Below are positions 10,715 to 21,706 of a stretch of DNA of 64,000 nt, one piece after another (the first letter of the stretch is position 1; every line of letters begins with the position of its first letter). Source of the DNA: Bryum argenteum (lineage: Eukaryota; Streptophyta; Bryopsida; Bryales; Bryaceae). Below the pieces are notes generated by a model that saw only the letters and a program-made list of their open reading frames with translations, searched no databases and was not told the origin of the DNA. The stretch spans positions 9,001,601 through 9,065,600 of the forward strand of contig CM073322.1 of NCBI GenBank assembly GCA_037043015.1. Reading direction: 5' to 3'. The position numbers were made by a program, and so were the translations under genes.

Positions 10715-11722
10715 ATGGCTGGAGTCTCAGTGAAGGTTTTGTTTGCTGTTTTGGTGATGGCTATGGCGGTGTCTGAAGCTCGCCCCCTCTTTTCGATCGT
10801 CGATGGCGAGACTGAAGGGAGCGTGAGTAGTGTGAGTACCGGGAGGAAGCTGTTCAAGCTTGTGAGTAATACTCTGGTGCTGCCGTATCACAATGGGCCG
10901 CTCCTTGCTGGAGCCTCGACGCTCAATGTGTACATTGTTTGGTATGGGACATTCTCCCCTGCGCAAAAGGCGATTGTTACTGATTTCTTCGCTTCGTTCG
11001 GGGGTGGTCCTGCGGTGCATCCTTCGGTGGCGAGCTGGTGGAAATTGACTTCGGGTTACAAGGACAACAAGAATAATGTGCCTGCGGGGAGTGTGAAGCT
11101 TGCAGGACAAGCTGATGATAACTACAGCATGGGGAAGACGTTGAAGGAAGCTGATTTTGAGACGCTTGTTGTGAAGAGCTTGGCGAGCTTGCCTGCCGAT
11201 CCGTTGGCGGTTTACTTTTTGTTCACGGCGGCTGATGTGCAAGCGGAGGGGTTTTGTATGAATACGTGTGCTTCGCACTCGTTTACGGCCGCTACAGCCG
11301 CGACCAAGAATTTCATGCTGCCGTATTCGTGGGTGGGAAATTCCGGAACGCAGTGTCCAGGACAGTGTGCGTGGCCTTATGCGCTTCCGGAGTATGGACC
11401 TGCAGGAGCGAAGGCTCTCGTTGCACCGAACGCGGACGCGGGAATGGACGGCATGGTGATTAACATCGCAAGCATGTTGGCCGGGACTGTGACGAATCCG
11501 TTCAACAATGGCTACTATCAGGGCGATGCTTCGGCCCCCTTGGAAGCTGCCACGGCGTGCACGGGCATCTACGGCGCGGGCGCTTTTCCGGGAAACCCCG
11601 GCCAGCTGATCGTTGATCCCATCTCAAGCGCGAGCTACAACGCGCAGGGTGTTGGTACGAGGAAGTACCTCTTGCCTGCTCTCTGGGATCCCGCGACCAT
11701 GACTTGCATGCCGGTCTCATAA
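10715..11722 (+). CDS. EXORDIUM / PHI-1-like secreted protein
   Basis: Single-exon gene of 335 residues. The chosen ATG (agcaATGGCTGG) opens a typical secretory signal peptide (about residues 1-22, hydrophobic core LFAVLVMAMAV). In-frame codons farther upstream are non-ATG. The rest matches the EXORDIUM/PHI-1 (phosphate-induced protein 1) family: LNVYIVWYGTFSPAQKAIVTDF near the start, 'SVASWWKLTSGY', 'VYFLFTAADVQAEGFCMNTC' and a cysteine-rich centre with 'GNSGTQCPGQCAWPY', then 'YYQGDASAPLEAATACTGIYG' and 'RKYLLPALWDP' at the C-terminus. Length is usual for the family. Family members act in the apoplast and are linked to brassinosteroid- and carbon-status-dependent cell expansion in Arabidopsis. 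No biochemical activity is established. The family assignment is strong; the role here is by analogy. Confidence 0.93.
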   Translation: MAGVSVKVLFAVLVMAMAVSEARPLFSIVDGETEGSVSSVSTGRKLFKLVSNTLVLPYHNGPLLAGASTLNVYIVWYGTFSPAQKAIVTDFFASFGGGPAVHPSVASWWKLTSGYKDNKNNVPAGSVKLAGQADDNYSMGKTLKEADFETLVVKSLASLPADPLAVYFLFTAADVQAEGFCMNTCASHSFTAATAATKNFMLPYSWVGNSGTQCPGQCAWPYALPEYGPAGAKALVAPNADAGMDGMVINIASMLAGTVTNPFNNGYYQGDASAPLEAATACTGIYGAGAFPGNPGQLIVDPISSASYNAQGVGTRKYLLPALWDPATMTCMPVS

Positions 11723-12950
11723 TCGAAGGAAGAAACAGCGGACCATTTGGTGAGCCAACTGCCGAAGGAGTTGGTGATATCATAGTTTGGTTGGCATTAA
11801 GATCGAGAGAGATGAAACCCTTTCTTGTCGGGGTAGATTTCTCGGGCGTAGAAGAGTAACTGTGTGATCATGATCTTCATGACTGGTTTTTCTTTTGTGT
11901 GTGTGCGAGGGAGAAAGAGTTATCTTTCGTTGTGGTTACAGATGTTGATCATTCTGTATATAAGAGTGCCTGCAGCTGGACGTAGATGTAATTAGAATGT
12001 AGGTTCTCAGATTATAGAACTGATTGTAGTTGGAGTTTGTGACCAACGCCAATTTTGGAGCTCTGCATGAGGAGACATATCTGTGTATCTAATAATTGTG
12101 ATACATTTGTACACTATTTAACGTCGCTTGAGCTTCGATCATTTCTCCCGCTTCAAACTCTTGAAACCTCCTTGTGATTGTGACTCTTTTTTGAATGCTT
12201 ATCCTTGCGATTGTTCTGCCATATGATTATCGTCGCCGTAGAGTACAGTCATGTATATTGTATGGAGTGCCACTGCTGGGCTTAATGCTACAATTCGTAG
12301 GCATTCAGTCGATCTGGTACATCATTCTTCGTATTGCGTATATCAGAAGCATGCGCGATATTTATCGTATGCAAGATGATTCAGTATTTGGCAACCTAAA
12401 GGCAAACGGTAACGGTTTCATCACACTCTGTTGCAAATCTACTGTTACTTCCACAAAATTCTGTTCTACTTGTCATGTGAACAATTCCTTACGGCTTTAC
12501 TAGTGTGTTCTGCTTGTAAGGCGTTGAACCTCACCATCCATGTCTCTGCAGCGGCTGAACTTCGTCTCTGTCAATCGTTAGTGTTCCGTTCTCCATCAGG
12601 CGGAGATTTTTCCATGACAATTGTGCGCTATTTCGACAGGACTTAAATCATTTGCCGAAGCAGCGAGCCCGCCATCAACGAACATTGCACCTCCTGTGAC
12701 TATGATCCTCAGTGACAAATGCAGGCATAACTGTAGTTCTTGGACGGCTTTGAATTTGAAACTTCAGAACTTACGATTGCGATCTTGAAGCTCCATGGCC
12801 AGATTCTTTAAGTCATAGCTGGAGATTTTCGTTACTTCGATGTAGGTCTTCATCATCATGCGTAACTGAGATTCAAATTTGATGACGTACGTGAAAGGCC
12901 GTTACGATTACCTGAGGTCAATTGCGATTCGGGCACTCGTTACGATTTGA
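11723..12950. other. EXORDIUM 3' region and unassigned spacer
   Basis: The first ~390 bases are T-rich and read like a 3' untranslated region ('tgtatataagag', 'tgtaattagaatgtagg'). Beyond about 12110 the sequence has no recognisable gene. Confidence 0.4.
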
Positions 12951-12952
12951 AT

Positions 12953-13355
12953 ATGTGAAGTGTATCTCGCGCGCGCATTCTTTAATGTCGAATAGCATTT
13001 CCTCAAAGCTTAAGCAGTTTCCGGCCTCTTGAATCTTTCTTTGGCCATTTTTACAGTATACTCTGGCGTGGCTGCTGGTAGCGATAAAGCTCACCCCTAA
13101 ATGCCGGTGCTCATTAACAATGATTGAGTTTATTGCGAAATGTGGTGCGGTAGTAACGAATTGCGCAATGTGAAGTGATTATCGCGCGCGCTTTCTTCAA
13201 CGTTGAATAGCATTTTCTCTTCATTGCTTGAACCTTCTGCACTTTTGTGGCCTCTTGGATCTTTCTGAAGTCTCTTTGGCCATGTTTTCGGTGGCGACAG
13301 AGCGCATTTAGAAATGCCGGCTCTCCCTAGCAATGCTTGATTTCATGCTTCCTCT
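12953..13355. repeat. ~200-bp diverged tandem duplication upstream of AFG1
   Basis: 12953-13133 and about 13160-13355 share in order 'atgtgaagtg.at..cgcgcgcg.tttctt.aa.gt.gaatagcatttt', 'ggcctcttg.atctttct', 'tttggccat.tttt' and 'aatgccgg..ct'. The second copy ends about 100 bases before the AFG1 start codon, so it may lie in the promoter or leader. Confidence 0.65.
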
Positions 13356-13453
13356 CGGCACTCTGGCCATCTTTCGGCAATTTTATTGTGCGGCAAGCAT
13401 GCTAATGATTAGCAACGTCGTTGACGCTTCATGAAGTGCAGATATTGCATGCC

Positions 13454-16400
13454 ATGAGGCTATGGAGTCGCGTACAGCACTCATTATATGCATGTATAAC
13501 TCCAGCGGTGGTCGGTCATATCTTCAAGCTGCGGCTGCAGCGAGCGTACGGAGGGATAGTGCAGAGCCTGGAGAGGATTCCGAGAGGGACATATCCACTG
13601 GATGCATATCACCAGTTGGTGAAAGCGGGAGCAATCAAATTGGACCAAGGACAAGTCGCTGCATTACAGCCGCTGGAACGGTTGCACAGGGAGCTCGAAA
13701 CGTATGAGCAACCAACTCCTGGCATCGGCAACAAGCTTTTCTCAGCTGTTGGCTTAGGCCGACCAAAGATGGCTCCACAAGGGTAAGTACAATGACTGAA
13801 TCACTCAATACGGCCTTCGTTTGTATGAAATTTTTGTTTATGATCGATCTTGATGTGAGCCGTGCAAAAGATGCGACAAGCAGCAAACCCTATCCTCCTG
13901 TCTGTTTCTGGATGACAGGTAACCCTTATGTCTATTTTTCCTGACGATTGTGTTCTTCACATGCTTAATCTTGTTCTTTTTGACACTAATAAGACCGAGG
14001 TTAATATTTATCACTAGATGTGAGTGTTTATGAGAACATCACTGTCGACGGTAATATGCTCCTTCTTACTTAAAATTAAGTGGCTAAGAACTCAGACAGA
14101 TCATGCTTATACCAGTTGCATGAGCATTTGTAGGTCTGCCACTGTGAGGAAGAAACTTTCCTCTAAGATTTGTGCTTAACAAGAGGTTATTGCAGGAGAT
14201 GTATTTATCATCTCTACTAGTTAGTTAGTATTTCTTTGCAATCAATTCCATGCATTTTATGTTTCCTTTGCGTGAAACTTGATATTCTGCGGTTTTGAAT
14301 GTTGACAATTGTTAGTGATTTACTCAGAATGTGGATGTGGTGCAGGGTTTATATTTATGGAGGGGTAGGTACGGGAAAATCATTGGTAGCGGACATTTTC
14401 TATCATTGTAGTCCTATCCAAGCCAAGCGAAGAGTCCATTTTCATCAATTCATGCTTGACATTCACAAGAGGTAAGAATGTGTGCGCAAACTACACGCAT
14501 TATAAGTGATGTGAGAGATTCCAGTTTTACAAAGATGCAATCAAATTCTCAAACTTAACATTTTTTTGAGGATTTTTGCACTGTCATCATTGACTTTCAT
14601 GATTTGGTTTCTTAGTATGCCTTCATTGCTAGTGATTGCTTTCCAATGACAACTACAATGACACCTGCCTTGTAATGTCAACTACCTGGCCATGATGCAT
14701 GTCATGAGAAGACCTTACCTTTCCATTATCAGAAGATAATACATTTGCACAGGACTCTCATTATTTAGATCGATCTACCTTCAATGATGCCATGAATAAA
14801 ACTCTGTCATGAATAATGGTCTTAAAAGCCACACTTGAGATCACTTATAAACAATGTGACTTGCTTCATACGGACCAGGTTACATAACATGCGAACTTCA
14901 CACCCCAAGGATGCAGATGTGGTTGAAGTACTTGCCAACGATGTCTTGAAGACAGGCTGGTTACTCTGCTTTGATGAATTTCAGGTTAAGAACAATTTGA
15001 AGACCTTTATTTTCCACGCTACTATGATATCCAGATCTTTTCTTCCATTTGCTGTAGGATCAATGATTGCACTGAATGACATGTTATACGATATGATGGC
15101 TATGTAGATGCATATTCTTCGTATGTAACTTGAATTTCAAGAGAATAACTGTAGACCTTCTATTAAGGAAAGTGTTAAAAACGGGCTCAAATGCTTCAAG
15201 TGATGCTATTTAGGGGACGTTGTATTTTGAGGAGTTGGTTGCATGGGTTGTTCCTGGTAGGTCACTGACATAGCTGATGCCATGCTTCTGAAAAGATTGT
15301 TAGAGAATCTTCTTAAAGGTGGAGGAATCATGGTGGCATCTTCAAACCGTGCACCCACTGAGGTCTATCTCTAATTTTCTCTTCCTTCTCAATCTTTGAA
15401 CTTGGGTGCTAATCAGAGGATTTTCCGCTGTGTGAGGTTAGTTAGTTACAACAGAATTCTCGCAGCTTTACATAACATAGTTTCACAATTGTTGTAGTAC
15501 TAGGAGCTAACTGTAGGCTTGAGGACATGTAAGGAATATACATTACGTATAGAATCATTCTGAAACCTGCAACAACCACATAGCTAGATGACTGATCATG
15601 CCCCAAATGATAATATTCCCTTTGACAATCGAATACTCCGATCTTGCAGCTGTACAAGAACGGAATTCAAAGGGAGCTATTTCTACCATGCATTGAATTG
15701 ATCAAGAGTCGATGTCAAGTTTTCGCCTTTCGTCCGCAAGCATCTGACTATCGTCTGATCGGTGCTCGCCCAGAAGGATCCAAGTAAATTTGATGCCCAA
15801 AGTTATGGTCTGTGCAGTTTCAGTTGATTCTTTGTTATTATTCTAGTTGAACCTTGGTGCTCGACTCGCTGACTGATTATGGTTGATCATTCAGTGCTCT
15901 GGACAAAGTATGGCACACGCCACTCGACGAAAATTCAGCTAAGAGAATGCAAGCTGGTTTCAAGCAGCTCGCTGGAAACCGTGCCATCGGTCGCACAATT
16001 TTGAAGGAAGGGAGTCGCACCATTGAAGGTAAAGTACTCTACTTTTGGTGGCTGAACACCAACCTCTTGACCTGTCTATTGTGATGGAGCATCTGAGCTT
16101 GTATGCTTCTTGTGAACCATATAGCTCTCTATTTTAGGGTTGCATAATAATTGAGTAACATGTGATGTATGATAGTTCCAAAAGCGGCTGGAGGTGTAGC
16201 AGCATTCACATTCCAGCAGCTTTGTGGTTCACCCAAGGGAGCAGCCGACTATCTTGCAATTGCGTCCTCGTTTCACACGGTTTTCATATCAGACATTCCA
16301 CGCCTGACAAGGATTCATTCAGAGCTCGTAACCACCCTACACTCTAGTAGCTTCTTTTTACTAGCAAACCACTCATCTGCTAGTTCTCCGAGACTAATTC

Positions 16401-17541
16401 TTATGTCTCTCAGTCAATCTGCCATAGACGTTGGAATGCCTTAGGGTCATAACCGGTCATTGCTTCAGTGCGAAGTTTTCAGCTGGGTTTGATTGTCTTG
16501 GCTCATCAATTAATCGAGTGGTTGTCATGGTACAAAAGGTTGATCACCTCTTTTTTAGATCAGAAGCATAACATGCTAACCTAGAAGACAATGTGGCCCT
16601 GTGTAACATGGATGTAATTGCTGCAGGCAAGGAGGTTCATCACTCTGGTGGATGTTTTTTACGAGCAGGTACTTCTACAGAACTTCAAAAGGCCTAGAGG
16701 TTTTACTCAAGTCGTTTTCTTGTCGTAGACGAGGGCAGCACATCTTCCTTTCAGAGCAGCATATGAACTAAAACTAGTGTTTTGTGAACTGAACTTCACT
16801 ATCATGACCTGATTAAAAGTCTACGTACCTCTTGATTTCTTAAGAACGTGAACCGGAGATCATCAGGGTTCTTTACTTTCGGGACACTTAGTTTGTATAG
16901 TTGATACCATATTTCTTGTTTAACAATCTTGGTTTGCTTCATACTACTACTAAAGTTTTCAAGCGCACAGGAAAGATAGTGCATTTTCTGTACCAATCAT
17001 GCTAAAGCTGCAGTCCTAAGAGAATCTCACTATTGGTTCTGGTTCTTGCAGAAAGTAAAGGTGATCGTAAGCGCAGAGACAGATCCTGGTGGGTTATACC
17101 AGCCAAGGTAAGCTGTAACCTGTTAACCTTCACGTCCAGTTCTATGGATTCTCTTGTTACCTACAGCTAAGACTGTTTTCAACATTAAGTCCTCATTCCC
17201 TACCTCCTCGTCATTTCATATCATTGAGACATTGACTGGATTCATACGTTTCTCAAGGTGGTCGGAATGATCGGTAGTTTACAGAGGCATAGAGGTTTGA
17301 AGAGGCATGTTATGGCAGGGCAGAGGACTCTGCAGCAAAAGGAAAAGCGGACGCTGGCGTCCCTTCAACAGGGGGAAAATACGTGGAGAGTGATGAGGAG
17401 TTCGCGTTCGCACGAACCGTGTCGAGGTTGAACCACATGCAGACTTCTGATTACCTCTCTAGTGCATGGGCAGATCCTGGCAAGGCCTTCATATGCCACC
17501 TTGAGAGCTCAACGTTACAAGAAGGCGATTTGAGGAGGTGA
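13454..17541 (+). CDS. AFG1-like mitochondrial AAA ATPase
   Basis: Ten exons: 13454-13782, 14346-14471, 14879-14984, 15261-15362, 15650-15783, 15895-16028, 16176-16327, 16627-16668, 17052-17107, 17319-17541. They sum to 1404 bases, 467 residues plus stop, and all junctions are GT-AG. The N-terminus ([12 protein letters not shown]) looks like a mitochondrial presequence. '[23 protein letters not shown]' is the conserved AFG1 entry region. Walker A is GGVGTGKS (about residues 115-122), Walker B is LLCFDEF (Asp184-Glu185), and '[20 protein letters not shown]' is the sensor 1 region. 'FRPQASDYR', 'FISDIPR' and '[14 protein letters not shown]' are family hallmarks. Yeast Afg1 and human LACE1/AFG1L help remove unassembled mitochondrially encoded respiratory subunits; the same role is inferred here. 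Residues around the exon 7/8 junction (HSEL-ARRF) depart from the usual IRDQARRF, so that donor is the least certain. Confidence 0.92.
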
Positions 17542-17734
17542 GATCACCCCCTTCTCTTCATAATAATGCAGCATCCAGGAAACAACCAAGTAGGCAACCT
17601 TGATCAAAGTGATAGTGAATCTAACAGCTAAGCATTGTGGTAGTGAAACTTCTAGAGATGCCTTGCAGAAGTGAGAGATTTATAAGATGCTTACGTATGC
17701 AACTTCTTATCTGTCAGTAGTGTCGGATGTGAAG

Positions 17735-18270
17735 GGTTTGGGACCGTTATAACGTTGACTCAGACCACAAGTTGAGTAAGGATGAGCTTCTGTTGATGAT
17801 GGAGGACCTCACTGAAATCAAATCAGGCCATAGATACGTGCCGTCGGTATGTATTTTGCTTTATGGGACTTTTATTACATTTTTCATTGCAAAATCAAGC
17901 TTGCCAAGGTCATTTTCGTTGAATCGACACTCATGCAAGTCTCATTTTAGTTTGGAATTGTTGCAAGCACAAAAGAAGTGAAGGCAAAAAACAACAAAGT
18001 GTTATGTGTACAAAATAACATTATAAGTCCTAAGAACCTCATATTGTGTTGATTTAACCTCAACAAATCTGACCTTCATGAGCTGCTTTGTGATTTGACA
18101 AATATGAGTGCTGTGGTCACATATAATTAATGTGTTTTACATAATTGCCTATACAGGAACTGGTGGATGATATGTACAAGAAGTTAGATGCTAATGGTGA
18201 TGGAATTGTAGTATGGACTGAGTTCCGTGATTATTTCTTGCGTTATGGACTCCAGGTGCAAGCGGTGTAA
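17735..18270 (+). pseudogene. EF-hand gene fragment (two-exon 3' remnant)
   Basis: Two pieces join cleanly: about 17735-17846 and 18157-18270 (VPS|ELVDD across a GT-AG intron), ending in TAA. They encode one EF-hand loop N-V-D-S-D-H-K-L-S-K-D-E, with Asn instead of Asp at position 1, and one complete canonical loop D-A-N-G-D-G-I-V-V-W-T-E. In frame upstream of 17735 there is a TGA, and the 190 bases back to the AFG1 stop show no further EF-hand exon. It therefore looks like the 3' end of a calcium-binding protein gene without its 5' part. A gene with undetected small 5' exons is the alternative. Confidence 0.6.
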
Positions 18271-19650
18271 TAAGAGCAAACAACATTCTCTTTTGCACCA
18301 ATTTTATTGTGATAAATTAGTGTAGAGGAATATTGTTCATTTATTTTTTATTTTTTTACATAGTACAAGATAATACACCCCTTGTCCTAACAAGGGCGTG
18401 GAGAATGTGTATATAATCAAGGGATTTGGTCCTACGGAACCCATGCACCACTCGATCATGTCACCGCGGGAGCTCCATATAGAAAACTTTCAAACCATAT
18501 TATAACATAGCAATAGATAGTGTAATTTGTTAGTTAGTAACTTGAGAAAGTTGATTATCGTTGTTGTTAAAGTGTTTCCTTCAAGTATTCCTATCTAGTG
18601 ATTTGGTTATAAGTGGTCTATGTAGCATTTCCTAATGTGTTTGATACTATTTGTTGTTATTTGCACTCCTATTCTTTTTGTTGTATTTAATGCATGTATT
18701 TGAGTTTGAACTATGAGATACGGAAGTGGTGTTGTCATTATGAAAAGTTGTCTTTGTTGGCTAGGTAACAATACTTATAATTGTCTTGTTCCGAATCAAA
18801 TAACTGTCTAGTTGGGCACAAAATGTCGCGTGAGTGATTGAAAACTTCAACTTTCTATAGAATAGAAAATGAGGTAGAGGATTTAGTGCCTTCCAATTAT
18901 CTATGTAAGGATGCAAAAGAACACACTTATCACAAGGAGAACTATTTCAAGTATATGATAATTTTTGTATATCTTTGTATTGTAGCACCTTTGATTTGAA
19001 GAGAATGTGATGACACGATAAGGGTTGCCCTACACTATGGATTATGAAGACTGACCACAACCTTCTAAAATCTATGATTGGAGAGTAATGTACTCTAACT
19101 TGGTCCCATTTGGCTTTACACTACCTTGGAAAAAGGAGAATGACCACTAACTTTGAGGCCCCCAAAGTATGCTAAAGTTCGCATAGTGGAGAATGTTTTC
19201 ATGGTCTTCTTGATTATAGTTGATTCAAAACAAATACCTCAACTCAACTACAATGAAGCTAAAAAATCATTGATTGGGTAGAATTCAATCATTTAATAAG
19301 AAAGGAGGAAAAAGGGGAGGATAAAAGAGAGAATTATGAGGATTTATAATAGAGACTTGAGCTTAAACTTGTCGTGGTCTAAATCCACAATACATTACAA
19401 GGGTGACCAAGCCACTTAAGAATTCATGTTTGATTTATCATGATCATGAAAATGAATTCTAATTTTCTTGGTCAGGGCTCTTGGTCCATAGTGTAAAAAG
19501 ACTCTTAGATTGTTACAATGAAATCTTACAATCTGAGAATCATATTTTCAAGAAATTGACTACTTAAAAATCCTTGCCTCTATAAAATTTCCTTGAAGAT
19601 CTTTTGCAAAGACAGGATATCATTTTCCTGGCTGTTATCATAACTTCCAA
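18271..19650. other. Intergenic, no recognised feature
   Basis: AT-rich spacer with no gene, RNA or clear repeat recognised. Confidence 0.5.
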
Positions 19651-20075
19651 TTAACCCTTAAGAGCCCGCAATGTCGTTTTTTGACATTCTCGATGTGAGG
19701 CTCTGTCTTTGCTGCACAGCCCCGCTTTCATCCCATTGATTTTTCATTTGCCATTTTTTTGCACAAATCCTCAGCGGGTTTACTCTACTCCCTCCTTGGA
19801 TAAATAGTAAAAACCTTGATCCTCAATTTGTGAGAGTGGGCGAAAGAGATTTTGCAATCGTGGTGTGATCTTCACCCCTATTTTGCATGGATCTTGAGAT
19901 CCATAGCTCCAAATGGCATGCAACTTGGTGGTCATGCTAATTGCCATGCTCCAAAGAAGATCGTACGGTTGGATTTTCCATTTTCATCTTTTATTTGTTT
20001 TTACGCAGTTTTGGAAAAATCAGCGTTATTACCAACTTTTAGGAGCTTTACCCCCCTTGGGCGTTTAGGGGTTAA
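19651..20075. mobile_element. 425-bp TTAA-type non-autonomous element
   Basis: It starts TTAACCCTTAAGAGCCCG and ends TTGGGCGTTTAGGGGTTAA, an imperfect inverted repeat of about 18 bp. The interior has the family motif 'gaagatcgtacggttggat' close to the right end. Short frames inside are not conserved in other copies. Confidence 0.75.
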
Positions 20076-20560
20076 AATATATGAGTATGGAAGACTTTCA
20101 TTCCAAAGTATCGATTAAGATTCTATTTAGAAGTTATTTTGAAGATAGAAATTATATCATGAAATGTATTGAGTAAGGTGTTCAATAATGACTCAATTCT
20201 CAGCAAGGGAAATCTACAACGATGTTACCAGCGCAAGCAATTTTTGTGTAAGGGTAGAATTAGTAAGAAGATAGAGCGAGTAGAATTATCATATTTGGAC
20301 TCTTTTACAACAAGATATGAATTTTTTAAGTTGCATGTATAAGTTGTTTCTGAAATGATGTCCTAAAGTGATATCTATAATGTTTGAAGTGTGTACATGG
20401 TACTGATCTATGGAGAAGCTATTATGTACCTCTGAATGAAGATTACTAGAACTCTATTATAGACCACTATGAGAAAGAGAGTTTTGAGTTTGAATTCATG
20501 AGTGGGTCCCAGAGCACGGGCATGCACCAATTAACACCACGGTCATAGACTCCAACCCTC
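20076..20560. other. Intergenic upstream of FIGL1
   Basis: No gene recognised. The sequence changes from AT-rich to mixed composition at about 20490, where the FIGL1 promoter or leader probably begins. Confidence 0.4.
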
Positions 20561-20822
20561 AAACCGCAGTTCATCTCTCTTCTTTCGCGCCAATCCCCTG
20601 TTCTTTCCCCTGTCGCGGCAATCACTTTGCTCGTCACCACGAAGCAATCTTCAGCGCTCCCCTCGTCACCCGCATTCTAATGTATGCCTCTCCCTTTAAA
20701 TCGTCGCATCACCTTCGATAGCAACCTTTGGCGCACCGACACTCCACCGCTTTTCGTTTCTCAAGGTCCCGTTTCGATCCCTGCGTGCCAGCCAGAAATT
20801 TGAATTTGAATCATCTCGTACG

Positions 20823-20831
20823 TTAGGGTTT
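20823..20831 (-). promoter_or_regulatory. Telo-box (AAACCCTAA) in the FIGL1 5' region
   Basis: TTAGGGTTT is the exact complement of the plant telo-box AAACCCTAA. A related TTTAGGGTTTAGG occurs near 21282. Telo-boxes are frequent near start sites of plant genes expressed in dividing cells, which suits a replication/recombination factor. The functional call is inference. Confidence 0.45.
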
Positions 20832-20849
20832 TTCCGATTCTAAAATCGG

Positions 20850-21540
20850 AGTTATCCGTGTTTGATAGATTACAGCATTAGCTTAGTTCCGGTGTTGCAA
20901 GATGGCGAGGTTCAGTAGTTTAGGCTCGAGGTATGGAGCTTGAGAGTCTCTGTTGAGTTTGAATTATCTCGGTTCTGCAAAATCGGACAAATCCGTGTTT
21001 GATATATTACAGCATTTCTTTCACTGGTTTAGTTTCGGTGTCTCGAGATGGTTCAATAGTTTAGGCTCGGGCTGTGGAGCTTAGAGCTAGGGAGGCTCTG
21101 TGAATCGTTTCAGACTTTTGCTCTCGCTATGGTTTGTCCGATTCTAAACTGTAGTCTGATGGATTGCAACATTTTATTTTAGGTGCAATATTGTGAGATG
21201 GCCAGGTTCAGGTGTTTAAGTGAGGTTGGAGCTGTAGACTGTGAAGTAGTGGAAATTGACGTATCTGAGATTTTTGCTCCCTTTAGGGTTTAGGAGTGGA
21301 GTGGAGTGTAGTCTGAACGATTGTAACGTTTTGCTGTAACTTTGTTGCGGCATCGCGAGATGGCCAGGTGCAGTAGTTCAACCCTGAAACGCAAGCTCAC
21401 GCAAGCTTGACGGGCATGATTTTTAAGTGTAATTTGACGACCTCGGGCGCTCAAGGGTTAAGCTCGTTCGTGGATCTTGGAGCTGTGGAGTGTGAAGAAG
21501 TAGGAAGTCTCATACTCGCGGAATTGATTGAATCTCACTG
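20850..21540 (+). repeat. ~150-bp tandem repeats (four copies) in the FIGL1 5' leader
   Basis: The motif 'gatgg(c.agg)ttca..agtttaggctcg..gtggagct' recurs at 20901, 21047, 21197 and 21359 (spacing 146, 150 and 162), each preceded by a variant of 'gat.gattacagcatt...ggtgttg'. All four copies lie between the probable transcription start and the ATG at 21707. Copies may be exonic or may contain leader introns, which I cannot resolve. The fourth copy is split by an 84-bp insertion. Confidence 0.75.
21378..21461. mobile_element. 84-bp miniature TTAA-type insertion in the FIGL1 leader repeat
   Basis: The ends read TCAACCCTGAAACGC and GCGCTCAAGGGTTAA, an imperfect inverted repeat in the style of the CCCCTAA family. 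Flanks 'gtgcagtagt' and 'gctcgttcg' correspond to continuous sequence in the first leader repeat (cagtagtttaggctcg), so this is an insertion with a TTAA-like target site. It is one of the smallest candidates of the group. Confidence 0.5.
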
Positions 21541-21706
21541 GTTCTTGGTTTGTTCTTGAGCACAGGATGCGGAACAGAAGGAGCGGGGTTTGCTCTTTCG
21601 AGACAGCGGGGTGTGAAAAATCACCTGTGGCATGATTTTGAGGAGCAATGATATGCTTCGAAGAGTAGGAAGGCATGGATGAGCTTGTGCTCGGATTTTG
21701 ATAGTA

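Noticed and set aside
13421..13453. Longer AFG1 N-terminus beginning at a TTG codon
   Set aside because: Plant nuclear genes rarely use TTG. The ATG at 13454 gives a good mitochondrial presequence.
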